64,000 nt of DNA, from the NCBI RefSeq assembly GCF_021496665.1, contig NZ_CP071246.1, forward strand, positions 2,108,001 through 2,172,000. Direction: 5' to 3'. The notes under the pieces are model-generated. The model was not told the DNA's origin. It ran no database searches and worked only from the letters and a program-made list of their open reading frames with translations. A program made the position numbers and the translations under genes. The DNA is from Corynebacterium sp. CNCTC7651 (GTDB lineage Bacteria; Actinomycetota; Actinomycetes; Mycobacteriales; Mycobacteriaceae). Of the stretch, positions 1-8,471 are shown in pieces. Every line of letters begins with the position of its first letter. The first letter of the stretch is position 1.

Positions 1-21
1 GAGCACTAGGAGGCTGCCCAA

Positions 22-2376
22 GTGTTCTACAAGTGGGGCCACTTTGCCTACCGCCACCGCAAGATCATCCCCGTGGTGGTGGTGCTCCTGATTATCCTCA
101 TGCAAGTGTTCTTCGGCTCCAAGCTGGGTGAACGCCTGTCGCAGGAAGGGTGGGAGGACCCGCGCGCGGACTCCACCACCGCGGCCGTGATCGAGCAGGA
201 GCAGTTCGGGCGCGACAACTCGGGCGACGTGATTGTGTACGTCACCGCGCCGGGTGGTGTGAATGACCCGGAGGTGTTCCACGCGGCGAATGCACAGATC
301 AGCGGGCTGCGCGAGCAGTTCCCGGAGGAAGTGGCCTCCATCCGCAGCTACTTCGCCAACCCCAATTCTCAGCAGATGAACGCGGACGGCACCGCGGCGT
401 TCGCGGCAATCGGCCTGGCAGGCGACGGAGAGCAGACGCTGAAGGATTTCCGCGCCATCAAGCCGGCGCTGGACGCGATCGAGCTGCCAAACGGCGCAGA
501 GGTGCAGATTGCCGGCGCGACCGCGGTGGCAGACGCGCTGGATAAGGGCATGGCGGACGACATCGCCCGTGCGGAGCGCATCGGCTTAGTCTTCGTGGCC
601 ATCATCTTGCTCTTCGTCTTCGGCGGCGTGGTGGCGGCGGCGATGCCGCTGATTGTGGGCATCCTCTCCATCGTCGGATCCCTGTCGCTCTTGGCCATCC
701 TGGCGCAGTACCAGCAGGTGAACATCTTCTCCCAGTCCATCATCACCCTGCTCGGCCTGGGCCTGGCCATCGATTACGGCTTGTTCATGGTGTCGCGCTT
801 CCGCGAGGAGCTGGACCGCGGGCTGGACACCCGCGAAGCCGTGGCCGTGACCACCACCACGGCGGGCAAAACGGTGTTCTTCTCTGCCCTGATGGTGGGC
901 GTGGCGCTCTCCGGCCTTTTGATGTTCCCGCAGGCGTTCTTGAAGTCCGTGGCCTACGGCGCGATCAGCGCCGTGGTGCTGGCCGCCATCATTTCCGTGA
1001 CCATGCTGCCGGCGCTCTTCGGCATGCTGGGCACAAACATTGACAAGTGGTCGGTGCGGCGGACGTCGCGAAGCGGCAGGCGCCTCGAGGACACCGTGTG
1101 GTACCGCATCCCGGCCTGGGCGATGCGGCACGCCAAGAGCGTTGCGGTGGGCGTGAGCGCGCTGTTGCTGTTGATCACGGTGCCGATGGTGGGCATCACC
1201 TTCGGCGGCATCAACGAGACGTACCTGCCGCCGAGCCAGGAGACCCGCCAGGCGCAGGACGCGTTCAACGAGGAGTTCCCCGCCTTCCGCACCGACCCGA
1301 TCAAGTTCGTGGTCACCGGCGCGGACAGTCAGCAGCTGGTGGACGTGGTGATGCAGACCCGCCAGGTCACCGGCTTGGCGGCACCGCTCGCACCAGTACA
1401 CCCGACCGAGGACGGCACCACGGTACTCTCCGCGCCGCTGGCGGACCGCACGGGAGGCAAGGAGGTTGTGGACCAGCTCCGCGCCATCTCGGTGCCGGAG
1501 GGCGTGTCGACGTACGTTGCAGGCACGCCCGCAATGGAAGTCGAGTCCATCGAAGCCCTGCTGGAGCGGCTGCCGTGGATGGCGCTGTACATGGTCCTGG
1601 CCACGTTCCTGCTGATGGCGCTGGTGTTCGGCTCCCTGATCCTGCCGGCCAAGGCCGTGATCATGAACATCCTGGGCATTGGCGCCACGCTCGGCTTCCT
1701 CACCATGGTGTTTGTGGACGGCGTGGGCTCCGGCCTGCTCAACTTCACCCCGGGCCCGCTGATGAGTCCGGTGCTGGTGCTGATCATCGCGATTCTGTAC
1801 GGCCTCTCCACCGACTACGAAGTCTTCCTGGTCTCGCGCATGGTGGAAGCCCGCAACCAGAGCGCGGACACGGACCGCGCGATCAAAGACGGCACCGCGC
1901 ACACCGGCGGCATCATCACCGCCGCGGCGCTGATCATGATCGTGGTCGCCGCCGCCTTCGCCATGAGCGACATCGTGATGATGAAGTACATCGCCTTCGG
2001 CATGATCTTCTCGCTGGCCCTGGACGCCACAATCATCCGCCTCCTCCTGGTCCCCGCCGTCATGCACCTGCTGCGCGAGGACAACTGGTGGGCACCGGCC
2101 TGGGTTAAGCGCGCGGCGAACGCGCTGGGCGAGAACCAGGCGGCGGCCGTTGGTGCCGCTGGGGGCGCGGGGGTTGGCGAAGTGAACGTCGATAAGCATG
2201 TGCCCGGGGAGCAGCCGATCGGGGAGATGGTTGTGGACACGCAGCCCTACCGCTCCGGCGTGAGTGTGGAGGAGGATGCGTCCTTGGTGCCGTTTAGCCA
2301 GCTCATGCGGGAGTTGGAGCAGCGCCGGACCCGGGAGGCGCTTGAGCAGTTGAAGAAGCCGGAGCTTGAACGTTAG
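22..2376 (+). CDS. cmpL1: MmpL/RND-family mycolate exporter (CmpL1/MmpL3-like)
   Basis: Predicted inner-membrane RND transporter that would flip or export trehalose monomycolate to the periplasm. The 784-residue protein has a first membrane helix at about 15-32, a periplasmic loop, a five-helix block, a second loop, a second helix block from about 520, and a charged cytoplasmic tail. The proton-relay Asp-Tyr pairs of MmpL3 proteins are visible in AIDYGLF (about residue 249) and STDYEVF (about 597). The start is GTG, preceded by AGGAGG at 8-13. Length and the short C-terminal tail fit corynebacterial CmpL1 better than the longer mycobacterial MmpL3. It overlaps the next gene by a few bases, implying translational coupling, and sits beside the pks13 locus as in other corynebacteria. 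The exact paralogue (CmpL1 or another CmpL) is inferred from context. Confidence 0.9.
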   Translation: MFYKWGHFAYRHRKIIPVVVVLLIILMQVFFGSKLGERLSQEGWEDPRADSTTAAVIEQEQFGRDNSGDVIVYVTAPGGVNDPEVFHAANAQISGLREQFPEEVASIRSYFANPNSQQMNADGTAAFAAIGLAGDGEQTLKDFRAIKPALDAIELPNGAEVQIAGATAVADALDKGMADDIARAERIGLVFVAIILLFVFGGVVAAAMPLIVGILSIVGSLSLLAILAQYQQVNIFSQSIITLLGLGLAIDYGLFMVSRFREELDRGLDTREAVAVTTTTAGKTVFFSALMVGVALSGLLMFPQAFLKSVAYGAISAVVLAAIISVTMLPALFGMLGTNIDKWSVRRTSRSGRRLEDTVWYRIPAWAMRHAKSVAVGVSALLLLITVPMVGITFGGINETYLPPSQETRQAQDAFNEEFPAFRTDPIKFVVTGADSQQLVDVVMQTRQVTGLAAPLAPVHPTEDGTTVLSAPLADRTGGKEVVDQLRAISVPEGVSTYVAGTPAMEVESIEALLERLPWMALYMVLATFLLMALVFGSLILPAKAVIMNILGIGATLGFLTMVFVDGVGSGLLNFTPGPLMSPVLVLIIAILYGLSTDYEVFLVSRMVEARNQSADTDRAIKDGTAHTGGIITAAALIMIVVAAAFAMSDIVMMKYIAFGMIFSLALDATIIRLLLVPAVMHLLREDNWWAPAWVKRAANALGENQAAAVGAAGGAGVGEVNVDKHVPGEQPIGEMVVDTQPYRSGVSVEEDASLVPFSQLMRELEQRRTREALEQLKKPELER

Positions 2377-3427
2377 CGGGTGGCGGCAGTGGCTGCGCTG
2401 GCTCGCGCCGGTGGCGCTGCTAGTGCTGCTGCTCATTGTATTCCGCGATAAGCTGCCGTTTTTGGGCGAGGCCTGGGGCGTGCTGCAGAGGGCCACACTC
2501 GGCCCGGTGCTGGCGGCGGTGGTGACGGCATCACTGTCTTTGGCGGCGATGGCCGGCGTGATGCAGATCCTGCTGAACGTGGAGGGGCGCATCACGGGTC
2601 CCGCGCGCACGAACGCGATCACGCTGGCATCCAACGCGTGGTCCACCACTGTGCCGGGCGGGCCGGCGATTTCCGCGTGGCTGACGTTTCGCGTGCACCG
2701 TTCCTGGGGCGCGTCGGTGGGGCTGTGCGGCTGGTTCTTCGTCATCTCCGGCGCGCTGTCCACGGTGTGGATGGGGGTAATCGGCGTCGCCGCAGTTGTG
2801 CTGTTGGGCGCGGAGCTGTCCCTGCTCTCCCTCGGCGGCGCGTTTGTGCTGGCCGTCGGTGCCATCGGCGGGCTGTTCTGGGCCACCCGCCACCCGGCGG
2901 TGCTGAAGCGCTGGGTGGGGTTTGTGCCGGACAAGGTGCGCGTGCGCGTGGAGCAGGTGATCGACCAAGTCGCCGCCATTCGCATGACCGGCGGGCAATT
3001 CGCGGCAGCCGCGGCGCTGTCCCTGCTGAACCGGCTGATGGACCTCTGCACCATGTTCTTCGCGGTCTGGGCCGTCCTGGGCACACCCCCGGGGCTTACA
3101 GCCGGGCTGAATGAGATCACCATCATGGGTGTTGCGCTGGCCTACATCATGACCAAACTCGCCGGCGCCGCCCAGTTCACCCCGGGAGGCCTGGGCACCG
3201 TGGAGCCCGTGGCCGCAGGCATGCTGGTAGCCGGGGGCATGACGCTTGTCGACGCCACCGCAGCAACCGTCATCTACCGCACAATCTCCTTCGCCTTCAT
3301 CACCTTGGTCGGCTGGGTAATCTACGCGGCGGTGTACGCAGGCCGCGGGTACTTGGTAGGAATTCGCCTAGCGGATGCTGAGAGACGGAACTATCCTGCG
3401 GGGCATGAAGGTGCCACCGATAACTGA
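2366..3427 (+). CDS. flippase-like integral membrane protein (YbhN / LPG-synthase TM family)
   Basis: A 353-residue polytopic membrane protein with about eight hydrophobic segments and the family pattern of a Pro/Gly-rich loop (TVPGGPAISAW near residue 94) and FTPGGLGTVEP near residue 271. This matches the lysylphosphatidylglycerol-synthetase transmembrane (UPF0104) family, whose members move or modify lipids. A protein of this type lies beside the MmpL3 gene in relatives, so a role in envelope lipid traffic is likely but its substrate is unknown. The start is TTG inside the end of the MmpL gene, an 11-bp overlap that suggests coupling. A GTG or ATG start further in would cut the first helix. 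Confidence 0.8.
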   Translation: MNVSGWRQWLRWLAPVALLVLLLIVFRDKLPFLGEAWGVLQRATLGPVLAAVVTASLSLAAMAGVMQILLNVEGRITGPARTNAITLASNAWSTTVPGGPAISAWLTFRVHRSWGASVGLCGWFFVISGALSTVWMGVIGVAAVVLLGAELSLLSLGGAFVLAVGAIGGLFWATRHPAVLKRWVGFVPDKVRVRVEQVIDQVAAIRMTGGQFAAAAALSLLNRLMDLCTMFFAVWAVLGTPPGLTAGLNEITIMGVALAYIMTKLAGAAQFTPGGLGTVEPVAAGMLVAGGMTLVDATAATVIYRTISFAFITLVGWVIYAAVYAGRGYLVGIRLADAERRNYPAGHEGATDN

Positions 3428-4862
3428 ACGTAGCGTTGACTGGGAGCCGATTGCGTGTGTGGGCTGGGAGGGGCATCAGCGGGGCGTCGACAAGCTACAA
3501 GCTTCTTTTCCTGAAACAGGCAGAGTGCGGCTGAAGAAGAAGACCTCCAACCTGTTTCGCAAACGGAAAAGCGGCGGCGCGGGGCTTGACGTCAGCGGGC
3601 TCGGCGGGGTGATTGCGGTTGACCCGGTGGCGAAAACCGCTGATGTGCAGGGCATGTGCACCTACGAGGATCTTGTCGACGCAACGTTGCCCTTCGGGCT
3701 CGCGCCACTGGTGGTGCCGCAGTTGAAAACGATTACCCTGGGCGGTGCCGTGAGCGGCATGGGGGTCGAATCGACATCGTTTCGCAACGGGCTACCGCAC
3801 GAATCCGTCATCGAGATGGATGTGCTGATCGGTACCGGCGAAATCGTCACCTGTTCGCGCACCGAGAATGTGGAGTTATTCCGTGCGTTCCCGAACTCGT
3901 ACGGATCGCTCGGCTACGCCGTGCGTCTGACCATCGAGCTGGAAGCCGTGCCCGAGTTCATCGAACTTAACCACGTGCGGTTTTCGGACCTGCGCGACTA
4001 CGAAGCCGCGTTGGCCCGCGCTGCCGAAAGCGGCGAGTGGGACGGCCGGGCGATCTACGGCCTCGACGGCGTGGCGTTTAGCAAGGACGAGCAGTACCTC
4101 GTGCTCGCGTTTCGCGCCGAGTCGGCGCCTGGGGTGTCTGATTACACGCGGCAGCAGATTTACTACCGCTCGATCCAGCACCCACACGGGACGAAGCACG
4201 ACTACCTGACCATCCGCGATTACATCTGGCGCTGGGACACCGATTGGTTCTGGTGCTCGCGCGCACTCGGAGCACAGCACCCCACCGCGCGCAAACTGTG
4301 GCCACGCGAGCTGCGCCGCAGCTCCTTCTACTGGAAATTGGTCGGCTTGGATAAAAAGTACGACTTGGAGTACCGCTTCTTGAAGAAGCCAAAGGGGCTT
4401 GCCCGCACCGAGCGCGTGGTGCAAGACATCGAGGTCACCGACGGCCGGCTCGCCGAGTTCCTAGACTGGTTCTTTGACGCGAGCTCGATTCAGCCGGTGT
4501 GGCTGTGCCCCATCCGGCTGCGCAGCGGCGTTGAGGAGCTGGCCGGAGCGGGTATCGACGCGGCCGAGCCGTGGCCTCTCTACCCCTTGAAGCCGGGCAC
4601 GACGTGGGTCAACGTCGGGTTCTGGTCCGGCGTGCCCGCTGACCACGTCTCGCCCGCGCAGGAACCCGGTGCCTTCAACAAAGTCATTGAGGCGAAAGTC
4701 TCCGATCTTGGCGGGCATAAGTCGCTGTACTCGGAGGCGTTCTACTCTCGCGAGCAGTTCGCAGCGTTATACGGCGGCGAACTTCCCCAGCAGATGAAAC
4801 GCACCTACGACCCGGACGGCAGATTCCCGGGCCTCTACGAAAAGGCGGTGGAGAATGCTTAA
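3405..4862 (+). CDS. FAD-dependent oxidoreductase, tuberculostearate-type reductase (BfaA/TmsA-like)
   Basis: A roughly 485-residue FAD-binding protein of the vanillyl-alcohol-oxidase/DHCR24 type. The FAD_binding_4 domain covers about 45-200, with LGGAVSGMGVEST and the GTGEIVTCS strand; the C-terminal half has the DHCR24-like tail ending GRFPGLYEKA. In mycobacteria and other actinomycetes the partner of an oleate methyltransferase is such a flavoprotein, which reduces the 10-methylene intermediate to 10-methylstearate (tuberculostearate). The next gene is exactly that methyltransferase, overlapping by 8 bp. I chose the ATG at 3405; an in-frame ATG at 3375 would add ten residues. Both starts lie inside the end of the preceding gene. 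Function rests on family plus pairing, not on an active-site proof. Confidence 0.82.
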   Translation: MKVPPITERSVDWEPIACVGWEGHQRGVDKLQASFPETGRVRLKKKTSNLFRKRKSGGAGLDVSGLGGVIAVDPVAKTADVQGMCTYEDLVDATLPFGLAPLVVPQLKTITLGGAVSGMGVESTSFRNGLPHESVIEMDVLIGTGEIVTCSRTENVELFRAFPNSYGSLGYAVRLTIELEAVPEFIELNHVRFSDLRDYEAALARAAESGEWDGRAIYGLDGVAFSKDEQYLVLAFRAESAPGVSDYTRQQIYYRSIQHPHGTKHDYLTIRDYIWRWDTDWFWCSRALGAQHPTARKLWPRELRRSSFYWKLVGLDKKYDLEYRFLKKPKGLARTERVVQDIEVTDGRLAEFLDWFFDASSIQPVWLCPIRLRSGVEELAGAGIDAAEPWPLYPLKPGTTWVNVGFWSGVPADHVSPAQEPGAFNKVIEAKVSDLGGHKSLYSEAFYSREQFAALYGGELPQQMKRTYDPDGRFPGLYEKAVENA

Positions 4863-6159
4863 TTTTGAACCAATGACGGTGGCCGACATCGTCGACACGC
4901 TGTTTCCCTCCAACAATCCGTTCCGGTGGGTCGCCTTCGACGGCACGGCAACCGGCCCCGAGGACGCCGAGCACACGGTCCGCGTGACCAGCCCGGAGGG
5001 GTTGTCTTATATTGTGACCGCGCCCGGCGACGTGGGGCTTGCGCGTGCGTGGGTGACCGGGGGCCTTGTAGTCGAGGGCGAGCACTTGGCGTACCCCTAC
5101 GGCGTTTTCGATAATCTGCGAACACTGTACGACTCGTTTCAGAAGCCGGACGCGGGCGCATTGGTACGCATCATGCGCTCCCTGCGATCTATGGGTGCGA
5201 TCCAGATCCAGCCAATCCCCGAAGCGGAGCAGGCGAGCTGGCTGGAGAGGCGCGTGCGCCAAGGCCTGGCCGTGCATTCCAAGCAGCGCGACGCTGAGGT
5301 GATTTCCTCGCACTACGACGTGGGCAACGACTTTTACGAGCTGTTCCTCGGCGATTCAATGGCGTACACCTGTGCTTACTACCCCACCCCGGACGCGAGC
5401 CTGGACGAGGCGCAGGAGAACAAGTTCCGGCTCGTGTTTGAAAAGCTGCGCCTGAAGCCTGGCGACAGGCACCTCGACGTGGGCTGTGGCTGGGGATCCA
5501 TGGTGCGCTACGCTGCGCGCCAGGGTGTCCATTCGCTCGGCGTCACCCTGTCCAAAGAGCAGGCCGAGTGGGCGCAGTCGAAGATCAAGGAGGAGGGTCT
5601 CGAAGACCTCGCGGAGGTGCGCTTTCTGGATTACCGCGACGTTTCAGAAACCGACTTCGACGCCATCTCGTCCATCGGCCTGCTCGAGCACATCGGTGTG
5701 GGCAACTACGCCAGCTATTTCCAGTTCCTTTCGGACAAGCTGCGCCCGGGCGGTGTCATGGTGAACCACTGCATCACGTACCCGGACAACCACAAGACGG
5801 ACAAAGGCGCGTTTATGAACCGCTACATCTTCCCCGATGGGGAACTGACCGGTTCCGGCACGATTATCAAGATGATGCAGGACAACGGGTTCGAGGTGTT
5901 CCACGAAGAGAACATCCGTCTCGATTACGCGCGCACGCTCCGCGACTGGTGCCTCAACCTCAAAGACAACTGGGACGAAGCAGTCGCGCTCGCCGGCGAA
6001 AACACCGCCAAGCTGTGGGGGATGTACATGGCTGGGTCGCAGTGGGGCTTCGAACACGACGTGGTGGAACTGCACCAGGTGCTGGGCATCAAACTAGATA
6101 GCAACGGCTCACGCGCTGGAACGCCCGAGCGCCGGTGGTGGAACGACTCGGTATTTTAA
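4855..6159 (+). CDS. SAM-dependent fatty-acyl phospholipid methyltransferase (BfaB/UfaA1/TmsB-like)
   Basis: A 434-residue cyclopropane-fatty-acid-synthase family protein. The catalytic domain begins at about residue 145 with SHYDVGNDFYELFLGDSMAY and AYYPTPDASLDEAQENK; the S-adenosylmethionine loop is LDVGCGWGSM at about residue 205. The family methylates the double bond of phospholipid-bound oleate; members of the UfaA1 branch give 10-methylene stearate, which a flavoprotein then reduces. The FAD oxidoreductase immediately upstream (8-bp overlap) makes the 10-methyl branch reading much more likely than a cyclopropane ring. The N-terminal 130 residues are the longer extension seen in UfaA1-type enzymes. 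Confidence 0.85.
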   Translation: MLNFEPMTVADIVDTLFPSNNPFRWVAFDGTATGPEDAEHTVRVTSPEGLSYIVTAPGDVGLARAWVTGGLVVEGEHLAYPYGVFDNLRTLYDSFQKPDAGALVRIMRSLRSMGAIQIQPIPEAEQASWLERRVRQGLAVHSKQRDAEVISSHYDVGNDFYELFLGDSMAYTCAYYPTPDASLDEAQENKFRLVFEKLRLKPGDRHLDVGCGWGSMVRYAARQGVHSLGVTLSKEQAEWAQSKIKEEGLEDLAEVRFLDYRDVSETDFDAISSIGLLEHIGVGNYASYFQFLSDKLRPGGVMVNHCITYPDNHKTDKGAFMNRYIFPDGELTGSGTIIKMMQDNGFEVFHEENIRLDYARTLRDWCLNLKDNWDEAVALAGENTAKLWGMYMAGSQWGFEHDVVELHQVLGIKLDSNGSRAGTPERRWWNDSVF

Positions 6160-6180
6160 AGGGCCGTGCGCTGGCTGTGG

Positions 6181-6399
6181 ATTCTGCGCCGCAGAATTAT
6201 GCGCGGCAGAATTTTGCCACACCGGTCCCATCCGTAACATGCCGCCGGCTCCTTGGGTGGCTCGGCGCCACATGGTAACTACCAGAAGGTCATTAACCGC
6301 CGTCGCCCGAATTGAAACGGTGACGGTTACTCGGTTAATGACCATCTGCAAGCAACACTTTGCTAGCAACACTCTGCAGGTGACCATCTGGTCATGACC
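6181..6399. promoter_or_regulatory. repeat-dense intergenic control region upstream of the DUF3054 gene
   Basis: The 265-bp gap before the DUF3054 gene is crowded with short repeats. ATTCTGC/GCAGAAT arms lie at 6181-6187 and 6191-6197. Two near-palindromes GCAGAATTATGC and GCAGAATTTTGC lie at 6191-6202 and 6206-6217. There is a perfect 12-bp inverted repeat GGTCATTAACCG (6288-6299) with CGGTTAATGACC (6332-6343), a 13-bp direct repeat AGCAACACTTTGC / AGCAACACTCTGC at 6351 and 6365, and a palindrome GGTCATGACC at 6390-6399. The shared GGTCAT/ATGACC half-sites look like an operator cluster for an unknown regulator. No regulator is identified. Confidence 0.4.
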
Positions 6400-6424
6400 G
6401 TTTGCCGAGCCTAGAGTGGTGGGC

Positions 6425-6793
6425 ATGAAGCGAACGATTTCGAAGCCGTCGGCAATCGCCGCGGACTACGTAGCCATTGCCGTCTTCGCGCTGCTGGCGC
6501 GAGCGGCGCACCGAAGCGACGACATGCCGTTCACCTTCACGGGGTGGCTATCCACCCTGTGGCCGTTCGCCCTCGGCGTGACGCTGGGGTGGCTGATCGT
6601 GCGCCAGAACAAGGGCGGCATCATTTGGGCGGTCACCGTGATCACCGGCCTGGTGATCTGGGGCCTGCGCAATCAGGCGGTGCCGCACTGGTCCTTCGTC
6701 ATCGTTGCTACGGTGATGTCCGCGCTGCTGATGCTGGGCTGGCGCGCCATTGCGGGATTCGCCGGCAAGAACGCCGGCAGGCGCGAAAGCTAG
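6425..6793 (+). CDS. DUF3054-family small membrane protein
   Basis: A 122-residue protein with four predicted membrane segments: DYVAIAVFALLARAA with its following Arg/His, WPFALGVTLGWLIV, IIWAVTVITGLVIWGLR and FVIVATVMSALLMLGWRAI. The pattern and the LGWLIV/GLRNQAVPHWSF stretch fit the actinobacterial DUF3054 family, whose function is unknown. The ATG is preceded by GTGGTGGG; an in-frame GTG at 6416 would add three residues. It follows the branched-fatty-acid pair on the same strand after 265 bp of repeat-rich DNA, so it probably has its own promoter. A third small gene has been reported in some tuberculostearate operons; I cannot tell whether this is its counterpart. Confidence 0.75.
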   Translation: MKRTISKPSAIAADYVAIAVFALLARAAHRSDDMPFTFTGWLSTLWPFALGVTLGWLIVRQNKGGIIWAVTVITGLVIWGLRNQAVPHWSFVIVATVMSALLMLGWRAIAGFAGKNAGRRES

Positions 6794-6900
6794 AAGCTGG
6801 AACCCCAGGCGAAGAGCGGGTTGCCGGAGCTCAGCCCGTTGAAGAACCAGATGGTGTTCGAGATGATGTCGCCGAGGATGTCGAGCGTGCTGGAGAGCAT
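6790..6900 (-). CDS. 36-residue hydrophobic small protein, unrecognised
   Basis: A short minus-strand frame of 36 codons opens with ATG at 6900-6898 and ends with TAG at 6792-6790. The N-terminus is MLSSTLDILGDIISN, then TIWFFNGLSSGNPLFAW, then GSSF. It is amphipathic, Ser/Gly/aromatic-rich, with one acidic pair and no Lys or Arg. A GAAAGG ribosome site lies 6 bases upstream of the ATG. It starts 26 bases after the accD3 stop on the same strand, so it would be the last gene of the mycolate operon. Size and composition recall the tiny pore-forming and mycolated peptides of corynebacterial outer membranes (PorA/PorH class), but I see no clear sequence match. Not coding is the alternative. Confidence 0.5.
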   Translation of the reverse strand: MLSSTLDILGDIISNTIWFFNGLSSGNPLFAWGSSF

Positions 6901-6926
6901 GGGGTGCCTTTCGTCAACCTGCCCGC

Positions 6927-8468
6927 TTAGAGCGGTGCGATGGTGTGCTTCTTGGGCAGGTCAAACGCCTGCTTGGTGCGCAGCTGCCGCAGGGCGCGGC
7001 GCAGCGCCAGCCTAGTCTCGGAGGGCTGGATCATCGAATCGATGTACCCGCGCTCCGCGGCGACGTACGGGGATGTCATGTTCTCGTCATAAAAGTCCAT
7101 GAATATCTTCTTCATGGCCTCGCGCTGGACGGGGTCCTCCACCGCGGCAAGCTGCTTGCCCTGCAGCGTGATCGCGGCGGCGGCCGCGCCCATCACGGCA
7201 ATCTGCGCGGTGGGCCACGCAAAGTTCAGGTCGCCGTTCAGGTTCTTCGAGCCCATCACCGCGTATGCGCCGCCGTACGCCTTGCGCACGATCAGGGTCA
7301 CCTTGGGCACGGTGGCCTCCACACCCGCGAACGCGAACTTCGCGCCGCGGTGAATCAGGCCCTGGCGCTCCTGCTCCACGCCGGGCATGTAGCCGGGTGT
7401 ATCCACTACGTAAACGATGGGGATGTTGTACGCGTCGCAGGTGCGGATGAAGCGCGCGCCCTTATCGGCGGCGTCGGCATCGATGCAGCCTGCGAGGTAC
7501 ATCGGGTTGTTGGCGACGAAGCCGACGGGGCGGCCGTCAATGCGCCCGAACGCGCAGATCAGGTTCTCCGCGTAGTTGGCTTGGATTTCCACCAGCTCCT
7601 CATCGTCGCCAAGCTGGACCAGAAGCTCCATCATGTCGTAGCCCGCGTTGGTGTCGTCCGGCAGGAACGTGTCCAGCTCAGCATCATCCAAGTCCTCGTC
7701 CGCCGGCGCCCAGACCTCGGGCAGCGGGTCGAAGGTGGAGGTGGGCAGGTGGTCCAGCAGGTCGCGGACGAAGTCGAAGGCCTCCTCCTCACTGTTCACC
7801 ACCGCGGAGATGTTGCCGGACTGCTCCTGGATGCGTGCGCCGCCAAGCTCGGCGGAGGTGATGTCCTCGCCCGTCACCTCGCGGATCACGTCCGGGCCGG
7901 TGACGTACATCTCGGACTGCCCGTCCACCGCGATGACAAAGTCCGTGGTCACGGGCGCATATACCGCGCCGCCGGCGGACTTGCCCAGCATGATGGAGAT
8001 CTGCGGGGAGCGGCCCGACAGCGGCAGCTGCCGGCGCGCAATCTCGGAGTACATGGCCAGGGACGTCACCGCGTCCTGGATGCGGGCGCCGCCGGAATCC
8101 TGGATGCCGATCACGGGGCAGCCGATCTTGATGGCAAACTCCATCACCTCGACCACCTTGCGGCCGAAAGTCACGCCCACCGAACCGCCGTACACGGTTT
8201 TGTCGTGGGCGTAGATGGCTACCGGGCGACCGTCGATGCGCCCGTAACCCGTAACAACGCCGTCGGAATACACCGCGTTCTCATCGCCCGGAGTACGCGC
8301 CAGGGCGCCGATTTCCACGAAGGTGCCTTCGTCGATAAGCGCGGCAATGCGCTGGCGCGGGGTGGTCAGACCGGCGTCGTCGCGGCGCTTGCGGGAGCGC
8401 TCCGAACCCGGGTCCTGGGCTTTCTCCAGCCGCGCGCGGAGGTCGGCGAGCTTCTCGGCGGTCGTCAT
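6927..8468 (-). CDS. accD3: acyl-CoA carboxylase carboxyltransferase (beta) subunit AccD3
   Basis: A 513-residue biotin-dependent carboxyltransferase. The two crotonase-fold halves are visible: the N-terminal half holds DSGGARIQDAV and GKSAGGAVYAPVTTDF; the C-terminal half holds VDTPGYMPGVEQE, AYGGAYAVMGS and the conserved end ERGYIDSMIQPSETRLALRRALRQL. In corynebacteria AccD3 with AccD2, AccBC and AccE carboxylates the long acyl-CoA that Pks13 condenses with the FadD32-activated chain. It lies 3 bp after pks13 on the same strand, the conserved fadD32-pks13-accD order. ATG start. The assignment is secure from family and context. Confidence 0.95.
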   Translation of the reverse strand: MTTAEKLADLRARLEKAQDPGSERSRKRRDDAGLTTPRQRIAALIDEGTFVEIGALARTPGDENAVYSDGVVTGYGRIDGRPVAIYAHDKTVYGGSVGVTFGRKVVEVMEFAIKIGCPVIGIQDSGGARIQDAVTSLAMYSEIARRQLPLSGRSPQISIMLGKSAGGAVYAPVTTDFVIAVDGQSEMYVTGPDVIREVTGEDITSAELGGARIQEQSGNISAVVNSEEEAFDFVRDLLDHLPTSTFDPLPEVWAPADEDLDDAELDTFLPDDTNAGYDMMELLVQLGDDEELVEIQANYAENLICAFGRIDGRPVGFVANNPMYLAGCIDADAADKGARFIRTCDAYNIPIVYVVDTPGYMPGVEQERQGLIHRGAKFAFAGVEATVPKVTLIVRKAYGGAYAVMGSKNLNGDLNFAWPTAQIAVMGAAAAAITLQGKQLAAVEDPVQREAMKKIFMDFYDENMTSPYVAAERGYIDSMIQPSETRLALRRALRQLRTKQAFDLPKKHTIAPL

Positions 8469-8471
8469 CGG

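Noticed and set aside
586..3126. Very long minus-strand open frame (846 codons) under the MmpL and flippase genes
   Set aside because: It is the antisense shadow of two well-recognised plus-strand genes in GC-rich DNA; its translation is His/Arg/Gln-rich with no family features. The same holds for other long antisense frames, e.g. over pks13 (10152-13343) and fadD32 (13319-16150).
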